From Bombyx mori (Eukaryota > Arthropoda > Insecta > Lepidoptera > Bombycidae): DNA of 64,000 nt. Position 1 is the stretch's first letter, and each line of letters begins with the position of its first letter. Made by a program: the position numbers and the translations under genes. Below the pieces are notes generated by a model. That model worked only from the letters and a program-made list of their open reading frames with translations. It searched no databases and had not been told where the DNA came from. This document shows positions 18,636 to 29,599 of this stretch, piece after piece. The DNA lies in contig NC_085109.1 of the NCBI RefSeq assembly GCF_030269925.1, forward strand, positions 4,774,001-4,838,000, in the 5' to 3' direction.

Positions 18636-20634
18636 AACGATAAAGCGATTATTATGACGTATAGCCTTATCGAATTACCGTTGAACTCAATCTTTTGATG
18701 TGATACTCAAAATCGATTTTACTGTCTTTATCTCATATTCATTCTTCAGTTGAAAGCGACCGCGAAAGACATAAAAAAAGTTATTAAGCCTTGCTAACTG
18801 CTTACATAACCTTTAATATTATTCGAATGTAAGATAGGCTGTCGTTTGATTAGTACCGTTATGTGTTTATGTAAATTGAATGTGTTTTATAATTAGTAAT
18901 TAACTCTTAGAACACAACCGAGTTGAATCCAATTTGTTTAATGGTTTTTCTCCGAATTTTGTTTTAGTTGTTTGTCCTTATCAATAACTACTGAATGATC
19001 TTCAAATAATTATAATATATAAAATACTTATTGAATTATGTAATGCTGCTCAATTACGTACTTAATTTTATATGTTTTTATCCGATTGCGATTAATATTA
19101 TGAAAACGGTTGTTGTTAGGTTTTTGCATAAATCATCCCGAATAATTACTTGCAAAACTCCCTATGGGATATACATACAGTACCTACAAAACATAAAAAA
19201 AATCCAAATCTCTACGTACACCCAATGTTGCCAGACGACGAACGTGACAACTGGAATATCATAATGTAAATACAAACAAATATATACAATAAATAGATTT
19301 AGGAACAATCACAACATAGCAAGTTTCCGCATTAAGCTGATTAAATAGGCGGTATTATAAATTAGAGAATAACTAAATTCCTTTCCAGATTACAAGATAC
19401 AAATGTCTTTTTCTTTCTTTCACTAGTGAGATTCTACTTCGATTTTTATGGTAAAAGGATTTTAATGATAAAAATATATTCAATTATTTACACTATTATC
19501 CACTATCCTACATTCTAGAGATTGATAGATAAACATGAGTTACTAAGATGAAAAAAAAAAAGAAATTCAAAATTTCCGACTTACTTCAGTATTTTTACTT
19601 CAGAAGATATTTTAACGATTCAAATATATAAGAAATCAGAACAACTTAATGTTGAAAGTTGAACGATGAAATTACATAATTTAAACTTGAATGATTCTTA
19701 AAAACCTAATAGGTGTTAACACGAAAAAAATGCCTTTGCTTATTTCCTTAAACGACTTATTTCCATAAGGGGCAACCCTAAAGCAACTTTTTAAACAGTG
19801 ACTCATGAAGTACTTACAATAAGTTCGCCGTGAATAATAATAAGATTACTATTAATTTCGTTAGTGAAACATGCTTTTTACGTTTATACACATTCTAAAT
19901 ATGAAGGTACGTGATATGATTTTGACAATGAAATTTAGATTATAGATACATATTCTATAAAAATAACTATAACAGAAAATTCATATATTGAGGAAAGAAG
20001 AAGCAGCGAACAATCATCGCGTCTTAAGTATTGTTATATACATTTTCAAGAATGAACTATTTCCGATACATTTTTGTAATATTGAAATTGATATATCATC
20101 GGTATTTTACATAAATATTTGAATAGGAGTATTCTTCGTAAGCTCTCTCCTAAAAGTGAATTAAAGTCGACAAACAAAATTCATAACTAATATAAGCCAT
20201 TCCAAATAAGCGCTACTATGTGTATATAATATTCCAGTGTTTTTTATTACATTGAATAGTATTCCTTGTGTCGAAGGCACAAAAGCCTAGTTTCGAATGT
20301 TATTTACATGCCTAACGTATGAAGATTACAGTCCTTTGTTCGTTGACAATAAAGTTTTCCACGCGTAGCTTATCCATCGTGTAACTGTTTATCTTTAGTT
20401 TCATTGTTGTTACAATAAGCCCCTCAGAAAACAAAGCTTCAGTCATAGAGAAACTATAAGGTATGTTTTAGTTCGCAGATTAGACTCAAAACTATTGTTA
20501 GTAAGATAATTCGGTCTTCATTAGTTAATTGTCACATATTGCATATTATTCTCTGTAACTTTTAACCACTTCTACACTCATCAATTTTAATTGTATTATC
20601 ATTCAGATAATCCTCTCGAGGGTTTTTAGAAGAG
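18636..20634. other. AT-rich DNA, no recognised gene
   Basis: About 2 kb of very AT-rich sequence with only short open frames (for example 19031-19264, no domain). No RNA genes or known repeats were recognised. Confidence 0.5.
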
Positions 20635-20998
20635 ACTTATGCTGATAGACTTGAGAGGCTATTTCAGCTTCTCCTTGACGTGTAGGTGAGCTCACGGGGC
20701 TCAAACCGGGAGTGTTGCTAACACTGGCCCTAGCAAGAGCAGTGCTTCGCAGAATCTACCACCGGATAGGAAACGCGACCCACTGAGAAGATCCGGCAAG
20801 AAATTCAGTGGGCTATGTGTATAGAATAATTCTCTCGTCGAGCCCTTCGTCGCAAGCGACGGGTTCGACGAGGACGGTAACCGGTGCTTGAGGTACCTAA
20901 TAGCACCGTTAATGGATGGGGAGGATCCGTAATAACGTGTTTAGGGCAACGTCGACTGTTTAGCATTCGGTGCACAGGATCGGGTATGTATAACAAAC
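20635..20998 (-). mobile_element. LINE 3' end (BMC1-like) with ORF2 C-terminal frame
   Basis: Minus-strand copy. The 3' UTR lies on the left (GCTGATAGACTTGAGAGG). To the right, the conserved frame reads IPDPVHRMLNSRRCPKHV, then ITDPPHPLTVLLGTSSTG and RRTRRLRRRARR. Here the terminal codon is changed, so the frame continues past the usual stop into the UTR, to a stop at about 20805. Confidence 0.8.
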
Positions 20999-21311
20999 CT
21001 ATAAATTGCTTTATGTATACTTTTTTTACTATTACCTATATACGATTTTCTGTGTAATGCGATGATGATGCCATCAATATATAATATTAGGAACTGATCA
21101 CCTTTTTTTTTAATATATGTACATAACAAAACAAAAGAGAGAATATCATAAAAAGAGTAAATAAAAAACTAGAACAGTCAATGTTTATAATCGAATTTTG
21201 ATCATTGGTCGATAATTATAATAGTTATTCGACGTTAATCACGACTGCCTCCAAATACTTGTCTCACCTTCTAGCTTATTAAAGTCCAGCACACGACAAT
21301 ACGCTAAAGTC

Positions 21312-21505
21312 CCACAGATACAGCCCACCGAGTTTCTCGCCGGATCTTCTCAGTGGGTCGCGTTCCCGATCCGGTGGTAAATTTTGCGAAGCACTGCTCT
21401 TTCTAGGGTTTGTTTTAGCAACGTCGTCAGATTCGAGCCCCGTGAGCTCACCTACTTGTTAAGGCTACGCTGAAATGATCTCTCAATGCCATCAGCTTAG
21501 GTAGA
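21312..21505 (+). mobile_element. LINE 3' tail (BMC1-like), 5'-truncated
   Basis: Starts in the 3' UTR at ACAGATACAGCCCACCGAG and runs to CAGCTTAGGTAGAAAA. The poly(A) is short or degraded. Confidence 0.82.
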
Positions 21506-21618
21506 AAACGCTAAAGAAAACATTTTGCAAAGGATGCACGGGCATTAGGAAGCGACGTTCATTCGGTCAAATCTCCGTCAGTATACGGGATAAAGTAGAA
21601 AATTTAAATCAGCCATAT

Positions 21619-21894
21619 GAGTCGTCTATTATCAAAGGTGGCAATCTGTGCATTTGGACAAAAAAAAATTATTGATATGTCAATACAGATTGATTTGAAT
21701 ATAATCGTCTCCTTCAAAGAATACGGTTCAAAACCTGCATTAAATAAAGGTTAATAGTTAACCTGTTATTTATCTAAGATGTCGTTCCGAAGAGTTTTGT
21801 GACTGCCAATGGAATACAAAGTCAATAATTCGTTTTTCTGATTTACCAATCATTGTTCAAAAGTCAGATTGCCGGCTTTGATAATAGTCGACTC
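21619..21894. mobile_element. TIR MITE, copy 2, with 4-bp target duplication
   Basis: Nearly the same sequence as 15167-15447, in the same orientation, with GAGTCG...CGACTC ends and ATAT on both sides (21615-21618 and 21895-21898). The different flanks in the two copies show that it moved as a unit and is not part of a larger duplication. Confidence 0.82.
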
Positions 21895-22098
21895 ATATCA
21901 TTCATCAGAACTCATTCAACTTGGTTCGTGATTGTTTAGAACAGACAAGCCGTCTACCTCAAAACTCCGAATAATTAACATAATGTGCGTATTCTGGTTT
22001 CATTTATTCATAACATTAATTTTACATTCATTATAGTTCATTAATGACAATACGAGTTATTCAAATGATAGTAATTTTATTTCATCATTATTTGTATA

Positions 22099-22346
22099 TT
22101 TTTTTTATTGCTTAGATGGGTGCACGAGCTCACAGCTCACCTGGTGTTAAGTGGTTACTGGAGCCCATAGACATCTACAATCGTAAAAGCGCCACCTACC
22201 TTGAGATATAAATTCTAAGGTCTCAGTATAGTTACAACGGCTGCCCTACCCTTCAAACCGAAACGCATTACTGCTTCACGGCAGAAACAAGCAGGGTGGC
22301 GGTACCCACCCGTGCGGACTCACAAGAGGTCCTAGCACCAGATTTA
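22099..22346 (-). mobile_element. Bm1: Bm1 SINE, 5'-truncated
   Basis: T-run and TTATTGCTTAGATGGG through the body to GAGGTCCTAGCACCAG; the tRNA-like head is absent. Confidence 0.9.
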
Positions 22347-22371
22347 ACATTGAAATATCACCTTTATTGGC

Positions 22372-22583
22372 GGTAGGGCGTCTAGTGATCCTGCATGTTT
22401 GTGTATTACAACCCTACCTATTTCTGCCTTGAAGTAATAATACGTTCTGCTATAAAATCTGATACTTAAAACTCATCATTTCAAGGTGAGTGGTGGCTTC
22501 CGTTGTCAATGTCTTGGGCTCCGGTAACCACTTAACAGCAGGTGGATCGTAAGTTCGTCCACCGATCAAAGCAATAAAAAAGA
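22372..22583 (+). mobile_element. Bm1: Bm1-related SINE, diverged, inverted partner
   Basis: It keeps the order CCTATTTCTGCC, TTCAAGGTGAGTGG, GGGCTCCGGTAACCACTTAA, CAAAGCAATAAAAAA with heavy divergence. It lies in opposite orientation to, and just after, the preceding Bm1. Confidence 0.7.
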
Positions 22584-22805
22584 ATGTTTACATTATAAGT
22601 AAATAAACGAGCTACCGACCCGGTTAATGCTAAGTGCACATTCATTTAATGGACAAAATTGCGAAAAAAAAAACATCGATTGCGTAAGATATTTAATTTT
22701 GTAAAAAGGAATATTTACACCAATTGACGTAGAAAAATAAACGGTAGGTACTACTTTCGTAGAGTGTATTTTTTTATGCATGCTCTAATCGGATATGTTT
22801 TAGAA

Positions 22806-23133
22806 CAGTGATTCTCAACCTTTTTTTTGTTGCGGCACATATTTAACGATTTCAAAATTTGGCGGCACACGAAAAAAAAGATAAAAATTATTTACTTACT
22901 ACAACACACTCCATAAATAGTTTATCAAAAAATTTTAATATACGAAATAAACTAAAATATACTATACATTTTTTTTGTGGATTTAAAGATATATTCATGT
23001 TTAAAATATTTTTCTTTTAAAATGATATAATTTAATAATATTAACATTATTATATATTCGCAAAATTTTACGGCTCACTTTTGAAATTTGGCGGCAAACA
23101 AAAGTGCCGCGGAACAGTGGTTGAGAATCACTG
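22806..23133. mobile_element. hAT-type MITE with 8-bp target duplication
   Basis: The terminal inverted repeats read CAGTGATTCTCAACC (left) and the inverted CAGTGATTCTCAACC (right). The flanks are TTTTAGAA on both sides (22798-22805 and 23134-23141). CAGTG ends and 8-bp duplications are typical of hAT. The interior is AT-rich and noncoding. Confidence 0.92.
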
Positions 23134-23455
23134 TTTTAGAACTTCAAAATTATTTAACACAGTAATTTCAAGTCTCTCTTAGCACAGGATGCATTCATTC
23201 ACATTAATTGCTATGTTCCGGAGCATTTGATAAGAACAAGAAACTTGTCGTTCATTTACTATCGAGATATCTCTTAAGTCTTCCTCGGTACATTTGTATT
23301 AAAATTCAATGAAAACAGGGAAATTGATATTAGTTGAAGTTGGTTAATTTTTTCATTTTAATTGAGTTCTTTAAATTATTTTGTCTATTTTTGAGATTTA
23401 AGATATTTTTGAGATATAAATACTGCCTGGGACGGTATTACGAAGCCCAAGCAAA

Positions 23456-23678
23456 TCGTATTTATCCTATTTTTGCCGCAAAGCTACACGTTCCTATCTA
23501 AGATAGCCTTTATTTCAATGCAATTAAGACTCGGTTTGAATGGTGGGGAAGCCGTTGTAACTACCTTAGAACTCATATCTCAAAGTGGGTGGCGCCACTT
23601 ATGATGTCGATGGGCTCCAGTAACCACTTAACAGGTGGGCTGTGAGCTCGTCCACCCAGCTAAGCAATAAAAAAAAAC
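23456..23678 (+). mobile_element. Bm1: Bm1 SINE, diverged
   Basis: It has CCTATTTTTGCCGCAAAGC, GGTTTGAATGGTGGGG, GCTCCAGTAACCACTTAAC and CTAAGCAATAAAAAAAAA in order, with a short insertion in the middle. Confidence 0.82.
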
Positions 23679-24708
23679 TCCGATATTGCCTTGTCTTATC
23701 TAGTATTAGCGTTAGTATCCAAGTTAGCGCACGTCAGCTTTGCCCCGTCTACGTCGAAGAAAACGTGAATATTTCTGTTAACGCGGTTCTTCTAGTTTCT
23801 CATGGCGCAAGGTGCATCGCTAACCCCGACCTCCCATAGACGAATCGAAGCCGTACATAGTGATGACCGACACGGTTCGCTCACCGGACGTTGACGCGGG
23901 ATCAAAAACCGCAAACTATTGTTTCCATTGAAAAAGTACTATTCGACATTCACATCACTTGAATTACAAGGAGAAAGAGTCAATTATAAAAGTACTCCTA
24001 ATTTTTTTTTTTTTTTTTTGTATTTTCATACGATCTCTTTTACATCAAACGTGCACTGAATCATTCGTGTTCAAATAAGACTATGTAGGTACCTATTTAT
24101 TTCTTAGAATTCCAAGGTAGATGTTGTGACTCAAGTTTACATTAACAGATCTGTTAAGCTTATAAGATACCAAGTAGGTACGTACCTAGATTACCTTATG
24201 CACTAACCCTAATACTCGAATGACTGAATTTATGTATAAATCTGTAAACCGACAACCGGTAATGTATTCTGTAATTCTAGTTGTAATCGAGTTACATATT
24301 CGCACATACGATGCAATAACATCACTTATGCAAATTATGTAATTTTTCAGGAGAAACATTGGAATATTCAACATCTTATATAGTTCTGCTAGGCTATAGA
24401 AATAAAATGATAATATTTACACTACAACTTTAAACTTCATCAGTAAAAGCAAAAATCTCGCTCGTCTTACTAATAACTATTAAAAATTGTATTTTCTCAT
24501 ACTCAGTTCAGTGTTAACAAAAATTGCATAAGTGACTGACGCACCGTATGTGCGATATGTGGACTGCTGAATGCTGCTGAATCATTAGTAATTTGTTTCT
24601 TAATTCAAAAAGTCAAAACTTGATTGGGACAAAAAAAAAGCATACTTCGAGCAACCCAAGACCGTGAGAATAAAGGAACAGCTGTTTTAAAATCTTGATC
24701 AAACTCAC
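23679..24708. other. Probable intron of the DOMON gene
   Basis: This DNA lies immediately 3' (minus strand) of the splice donor at 24703-24708. I found no further exon here. A 65-codon plus-strand frame starting at 23642 runs out of a Bm1 and is not supported. Confidence 0.45.
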
Positions 24709-25187
24709 CACAATCTGAGCGTTGCCATTCCTGTCGTCGACCCAGCCGACTACCAAATCTGCGCCTCTCATGTTCCCAACAGTATTAAATCCTAAGCCGA
24801 CGTAACCAAGAGTTCTCGCCTCCAACCTAAACGTTATACTCGAATCCGAGTACACCCATCTTAGGACAACGTCGCCATTTTGATCTAATCTCTCGGAGTG
24901 AGCCCATATCAAACTCGATTCGTAAGAAGTTGAATCGAACACGTCCCTCCGATGCCTCTGTCTGTACTGATCGGCTATTCGACTAGTTTTCTCATTTTTC
25001 GATTCTGTTTGTCGATGTCTTAACGTTTGCGAGTTCTGCGTGAGATTCGCTGGTAGCTCGTTGGGTTGAATCAGCTGTCTGAACCGCGGCAGCTTTGCGT
25101 CGCATAATAAAATTACACACAATGTTAAAACTAGTTGGAGCTGCATTTCTGATGCTTATTGTTGTTTGTTCATATCTTAAAAAATAC
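24709..25187 (-). CDS. DBH/MOXD1-like monooxygenase, exon with signal peptide and DOMON domain (partial gene)
   Basis: The exon starts after an acceptor (TTTCTTGTTTCAG, ending at 25188). It carries a 40-base 5' UTR, the ATG at 25144-25146 and 146 codons, and ends in phase 0 before GTGAGT (24703-24708). Residues 1-17 (MQLQLVLTLCVILLCDA) form a signal peptide, so the protein is secretory. A furin-like site, RHRR, follows near residue 66. Residues about 79-146 match a DOMON domain, with VLRWVYSDSSITFRLEA, GYVGLGF and MRGADLVVGWVDD. In dopamine beta-hydroxylase and MOXD1 relatives this domain precedes the two copper type II monooxygenase domains. Those exons should lie at lower coordinates but I could not find them within the window. 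An upstream noncoding exon is required, beyond 25188. The match is to the family; the exact orthologue is not resolved. Confidence 0.8.
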
Positions 25188-25733
25188 CTGAAACAAGAAA
25201 ATACACATTAATATCTATATAATTATCACTTTTAAAGTCAACATGAGGCTTTCAAGTATTTATTGAAGTAACACTGTTGTATTAATCAAGAGTTAAAAAA
25301 AATATTGTTTTACAAGGATGCAATCAATACAGGTAACGTTTCCGGCATGACCACTACCACAGAAACGACAAAAAACCAGCTTCGAAATAATGAACGCGGT
25401 CGATATAATAACTCGTTCCGGAGACGAGCCCAGTGATTATCGAAGACTTGTAGTAGCGGTTTTTATTTGATTAGCATACTAGTCACAGTTAGGCGCCGTC
25501 ATCTGAATGAGTCAATAGTTCCATAAAACGAACCTATTCACGAAATTGCCCAATTTGGTTATTATTAACAAACACCTAAATTTTATATTTTCATTAAGTT
25601 TTTACGAAGACTGTGTTTATTTATTATAATATTGTGAAGACAGAAGTGAAGCGAATCAATAAGCGATTTACACCAATTAACTAATTAGGAATTCAAAATC
25701 GAAATCATACTTGAATTTCACAATACGTAGGCA
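25188..25733. other. Probable first intron of the DOMON gene
   Basis: AT-rich sequence directly upstream of the acceptor on the minus strand. No exon or repeat was recognised in this stretch. Confidence 0.45.
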
Positions 25734-26149
25734 TCTATATATTAACACGTGAAGCAAAAATTTTGTATCCCTTTTTACGAAAATTGCGCGGACGGAGGAG
25801 TATGAAATGTTCCACACTTATAGAGAATATAGAGAAGAAGTGCACAATGCTAATTTTTTTTAAATAATGCATAAAAGATACGTTAAATCAATAAAGAAAA
25901 CATTACACACACACTACACACCATGTATTTGACGCACACACGCATGCATACTATTTATTGTCAAACTTTTGTTCTTGACGTCTGTTATCAAATTGAGAAT
26001 AGATTAAATATTGTTTGTCTTTATTAATATTTTTTTATAGTGTAGCCTTGGCGAAATTTGTGATTATAGAAGTATAAAATACAATCATAATAGTGTACAA
26101 ATTTACAATTCCAATTATAGTCGAATTTCGACTAGCGCGGGACCTCTAG
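25734..26149 (+). mobile_element. Non-autonomous Helitron, copy 3
   Basis: TC start after A (25733), the 3' palindrome AGTCGAATTTCGACTAG, and CTAG at 26146-26149 followed by T. The body is collinear with the other four copies. No coding sequence. Confidence 0.87.
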
Positions 26150-26645
26150 TATCCTTAAAATGTTCATTTCGAAAAGTTCACGGAAGCAAAACGAGTATGA
26201 AAAATAAACGTGAGAATTTAGTTTCGGGCCAAAAAAACTCGGATACGCCATCTGTTCCCTGGGGCGAGTCGCTCTCGCAGAATTTACGAGCAAATCTCTG
26301 AATAAATCATACGACTATGTTTACACGTACGAATACTGTGTCGCATGGATGTTAACGAGATTAGCGGGAAGTTAACGTAAATCAAATAACAGTTTCACTA
26401 TCATAATATTACATGCCAACCAGAATAATCACACAGATACGTTACATAATCAAAAAAAGGTCGTTAAAAGTCAAAAATCTAATAGTTCACATGTCCTACA
26501 ATTGGTAATATTTAAATACATACTTGGGTATCAAAATCCATAACACTTATATGCTATTTTCAATTAGCTTCAAAACTTATGTCAATTGACAGTGATCTAA
26601 AAGAGATTTTATAATGGTTTTGAAGGCATAAAAGGCAGTTTATAA

Positions 26646-26889
26646 CTGGCGGTAAGACCTCCTGTGAGTCTGTACGGGTAGGTACCACCACCCTGCCTAT
26701 TTCAGCCATGAAGCAGTGATGCGATTCGGTACGAAGGGCGGGGCAGCCGTTGTAACTATACTGAGACCTTAGAACTCATATCTCAAGGTGGGTGGCGCAT
26801 TTACGTTGTAGATGTCTATGGGCTCCAGTGACCACTTAACATCAGGTGGGCTGTGAGCTCGTCCATCCATCTAAGCAATAAAAAAAAAT
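26646..26889 (+). mobile_element. Bm1: Bm1 SINE, 5'-truncated
   Basis: Begins at CTGGCGGTAAGACC and ends CATCTAAGCAATAA plus A-run. The body is well conserved. Confidence 0.9.
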
Positions 26890-27794
26890 AAAAAAATTCA
26901 AAATTTGATAGTGACCGTGAAAGTTTCTAGCTTTCCACAAAATAAAGTCACAATCTAATCATCTTAGTTTAATAACTTAAGGATGGACACATGGCAAAAA
27001 AAAAAGCAAGAAATTTTGGAAGAACGTACTTCAACTGACCAGCCAATTGGACAGTGCAGAAACACCCTGGGAGCTATAGGTATCATAAAAACCAAGCACA
27101 CGATCAAACAAGTCCACTCCGGTCGGTAATCGATTCAAATTTTCTTACAATCTATCCATGGATACGGAACGGAAAGACAACAAAAAACTGCACCAATTGC
27201 GGTCTCCGAACAAAACGAGATAACCGATCATTATCCACTTATTGGGAGGAAGTCAAAACCGCGCCGAAGTCGTTATAAATAATAATGGAACTAGAAATTC
27301 ACGCCTCGTCGAGCAACCTTGAGGTTGACAAATAGGTTTATTGATTTTTTGATTTTTAACAACAGTTTGTTGCACTACGAAGTTTCTAACAATCTGCGTG
27401 CTTATCGTTAGTCTGGGTTTTTCAATTTTAACAAAAAACTAATAAAATGTATAAGTCTGTAATTTATTTAAATTTCTATAATGGATTTTATTTGACTTTT
27501 ACATTTATTGCTACTCTTCAAAGCGAGGGTCATTTGATGAAATAAAAACAAAATTCTTTTTCACAGAGGCTTGTATTAAGGGCAAAAACAGGTAACCTAA
27601 TACGTCCACAGTAGACTGCATCGAAATTGATAATTAAATTTACCGACGGACAAAAACGCGGCCGGATAAAAGCATAAGTTTTTTTGTAGCTTTATTGGGG
27701 TAGCTGGTAAAAGACAATCTCGGAGATGCAATGTTGGTGATTATGATTTTTAAAAGATAGATTGCAAGTGTGTATTAATCTATTTTATTCTAGA
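26890..27794. other. Unannotated stretch with one Cys-containing open frame
   Basis: A 74-codon plus-strand frame begins near 27054 (GTG or later start) and contains KNCTNCGLRTKRD. It may be a decayed mobile-element remnant. I cannot assign it, and no splice or promoter context supports a host gene. Confidence 0.3.
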
Positions 27795-28036
27795 CTAGCT
27801 GACCCGGCAGACTTCGTAGTGCCTCAATCGATAAATAAAAGACCGACGGGGGACACATCAAAGGAAAAACAAAATTGTTATTTTTATTTAATACCGAGCA
27901 TTTTCATATTTATCTACCTTTTAAACCTTCTCTGGACTTCCACAAATAATTCAAGACCAAAATTAGCCAAATCGGTTTAGCCGTTCTCGAGTTTTAGCGA
28001 GACTAACGAACAGCAATTCATTTTTATATATAGAGA
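27795..28036 (-). mobile_element. Non-autonomous Helitron, second family
   Basis: On its own strand it starts TCTCTATATATAAAAATG after an A, and ends GACCCGGCAGACTT read in reverse next to CTAG (27795-27798) with a flanking T. This is a common lepidopteran family, also at 33719-34020. The small plus-strand open frame here is part of the repeat. Confidence 0.8.
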
Positions 28037-28616
28037 TTGCAAAGATAATGCTGGAACAACAGAGTATGTTTCTTAATGTTTAATAATTGTACCAATATAC
28101 GTCATGGTACAAAGGTTTGTTTTTTTTATATTTGTAAATCGACTTGAAATATTTCATTATTTTTTTTGTTCTTTGATCCACAAAACAGACGAGTGCTTCA
28201 TAAGGAGGTACGAAATGGTTCCATGACTCACTAGTTATACAACGAATAGGCAACCAATAATTTGCTCTAGTTATAAGAACTATAAGACGAAAAAGAAAAA
28301 CATTTCTTATAAAATGTCTCGTTTGTTTGACCAAATTTGTTTTTATTGCCCAATAGAACATCTCGCGTTTTTACAAATAGTCACACTTACTTTAGATATT
28401 CGTGAGAGATAGTTTCAGTCGTTAAATCTATTTTTTTCCCTTTAATTTCTTTATTTAAAACATACTTAACGTAAACGTTTTAATAAAACAAATGTACATA
28501 ATTGCTTACTTTCATTTCTTGAGTACTGTTAATATGAGGTTTACTTCCAATCAAAGCATTAAATGTTGTCTTATGCTAATTACATTAAAGTACAATTTTA
28601 GACAATTAATATTTAA
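28037..28616. other. AT-rich DNA, nothing recognised
   Basis: A 93-codon minus-strand frame (28080-28361) has low-complexity Lys/Tyr content and no domain. Confidence 0.4.
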
Positions 28617-29035
28617 CTAGAGGTCCCGCAGTAGTCGAAATTCGACTATAATTAATTGGAATTGTAAGTTTGTACACTATTATAATTGTATTTTATACTT
28701 CTATAATCAGAAATTTCGCCAAGACTATACTATAAAAAATATTAACAAAGACAAACAATATTTAACCTATTCTCAATTAGACCACAGACGTCAAGAACAA
28801 AAGTTTGACAATAAATAGTATGCATGCGTGTGTGCGTCAAATACATGGTATGTAGTGTGTGTAATGTTTTCTTTATTGATTTAAAGTATCTTTCATGCAT
28901 TATTTAAAAAAAATATTAGCATTGTGCACTTCTTCTCTATATTCTCTATAAGTGTGGAAAATTGCATACTCCTCCGTCCGCGCAATTTTCGTAAAAAGGG
29001 ATACAAAGTTTTTGCTTCACGTATTAATATATAGA
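28617..29035 (-). mobile_element. Non-autonomous Helitron, copy 4
   Basis: On the minus strand it runs from TCTATATATTAATACG (flanked by A) to the AGTCGAATTTCGACT palindrome and CTAG (28617-28620), flanked by T. The termini are intact and match copies 2, 3 and 5. Confidence 0.88.
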
Positions 29036-29227
29036 TAAATAAAATATGTATGTAAATCATATGAAATCTCAACGCCAAGCATTCATGGTTCAGAAGTGGA
29101 ATCTCGTCACGAACGGAGAACTTTGACAGCTCGTTAACAATATATCTATCGCCGCTGTCAATTTTATGATTGACGATTTGGATATGATATGTAAGTGATC
29201 CAAGAAGCTGGTCAATCATCTCCCCTG
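29036..29227 (-). CDS. Unidentified candidate exon
   Basis: An acceptor-like TAGTTTTCACAG on the minus strand is followed by an open frame reading EMIDQLLGSLTYHIQ, then HKIDSGDRYIVNELSKF. The frame stays open into Helitron copy 4. Codon quality looks protein-like, but no good donor was found and I recognise no domain. It may be a decayed or real exon of a minus-strand gene. Confidence 0.25.
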
Positions 29228-29389
29228 TGAAAACTATAAATAAATCTATTACGTGTTAACACATTTGTGAGGAAACAAGAATATCTGTAGAAAATAGTGA
29301 ATCATTTCTATCTATATACGCTATTTACATTATCATTTTAGAACATTAACTGAGTCAATGAATGGAACCGGATTACGCATTCTGCTATT

Positions 29390-29599
29390 TTAATCGGCAT
29401 TCATTGCTTTTCTAACGATAAGAAACTTCCATCCGCCGTCAACGGACAACTTTAAGCGGGAATTGTCGCTGGCACCGGTAATGGGCTTGTAGAGCAGCTG
29501 TTGTGACTTTGTCGTCCAGAGGTAGTATTGTGTCATTAGTAACAGAAATGGCTTATTTAGTATCACCGTTTGGCTTATAGGCACGGCGATTGGGAACTA
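29390..29599 (-). CDS. Unidentified candidate terminal exon
   Basis: A minus-strand open frame reads from about 29599 to a TAA at 29390. It contains VILNKPFLLLMTQYYLW and SDNSRLKLSVDGGWKFL. The composition resembles coding sequence, but the possible acceptor (GATTTAGATTTAG) has a poor pyrimidine tract and I recognise no family. Confidence 0.25.
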
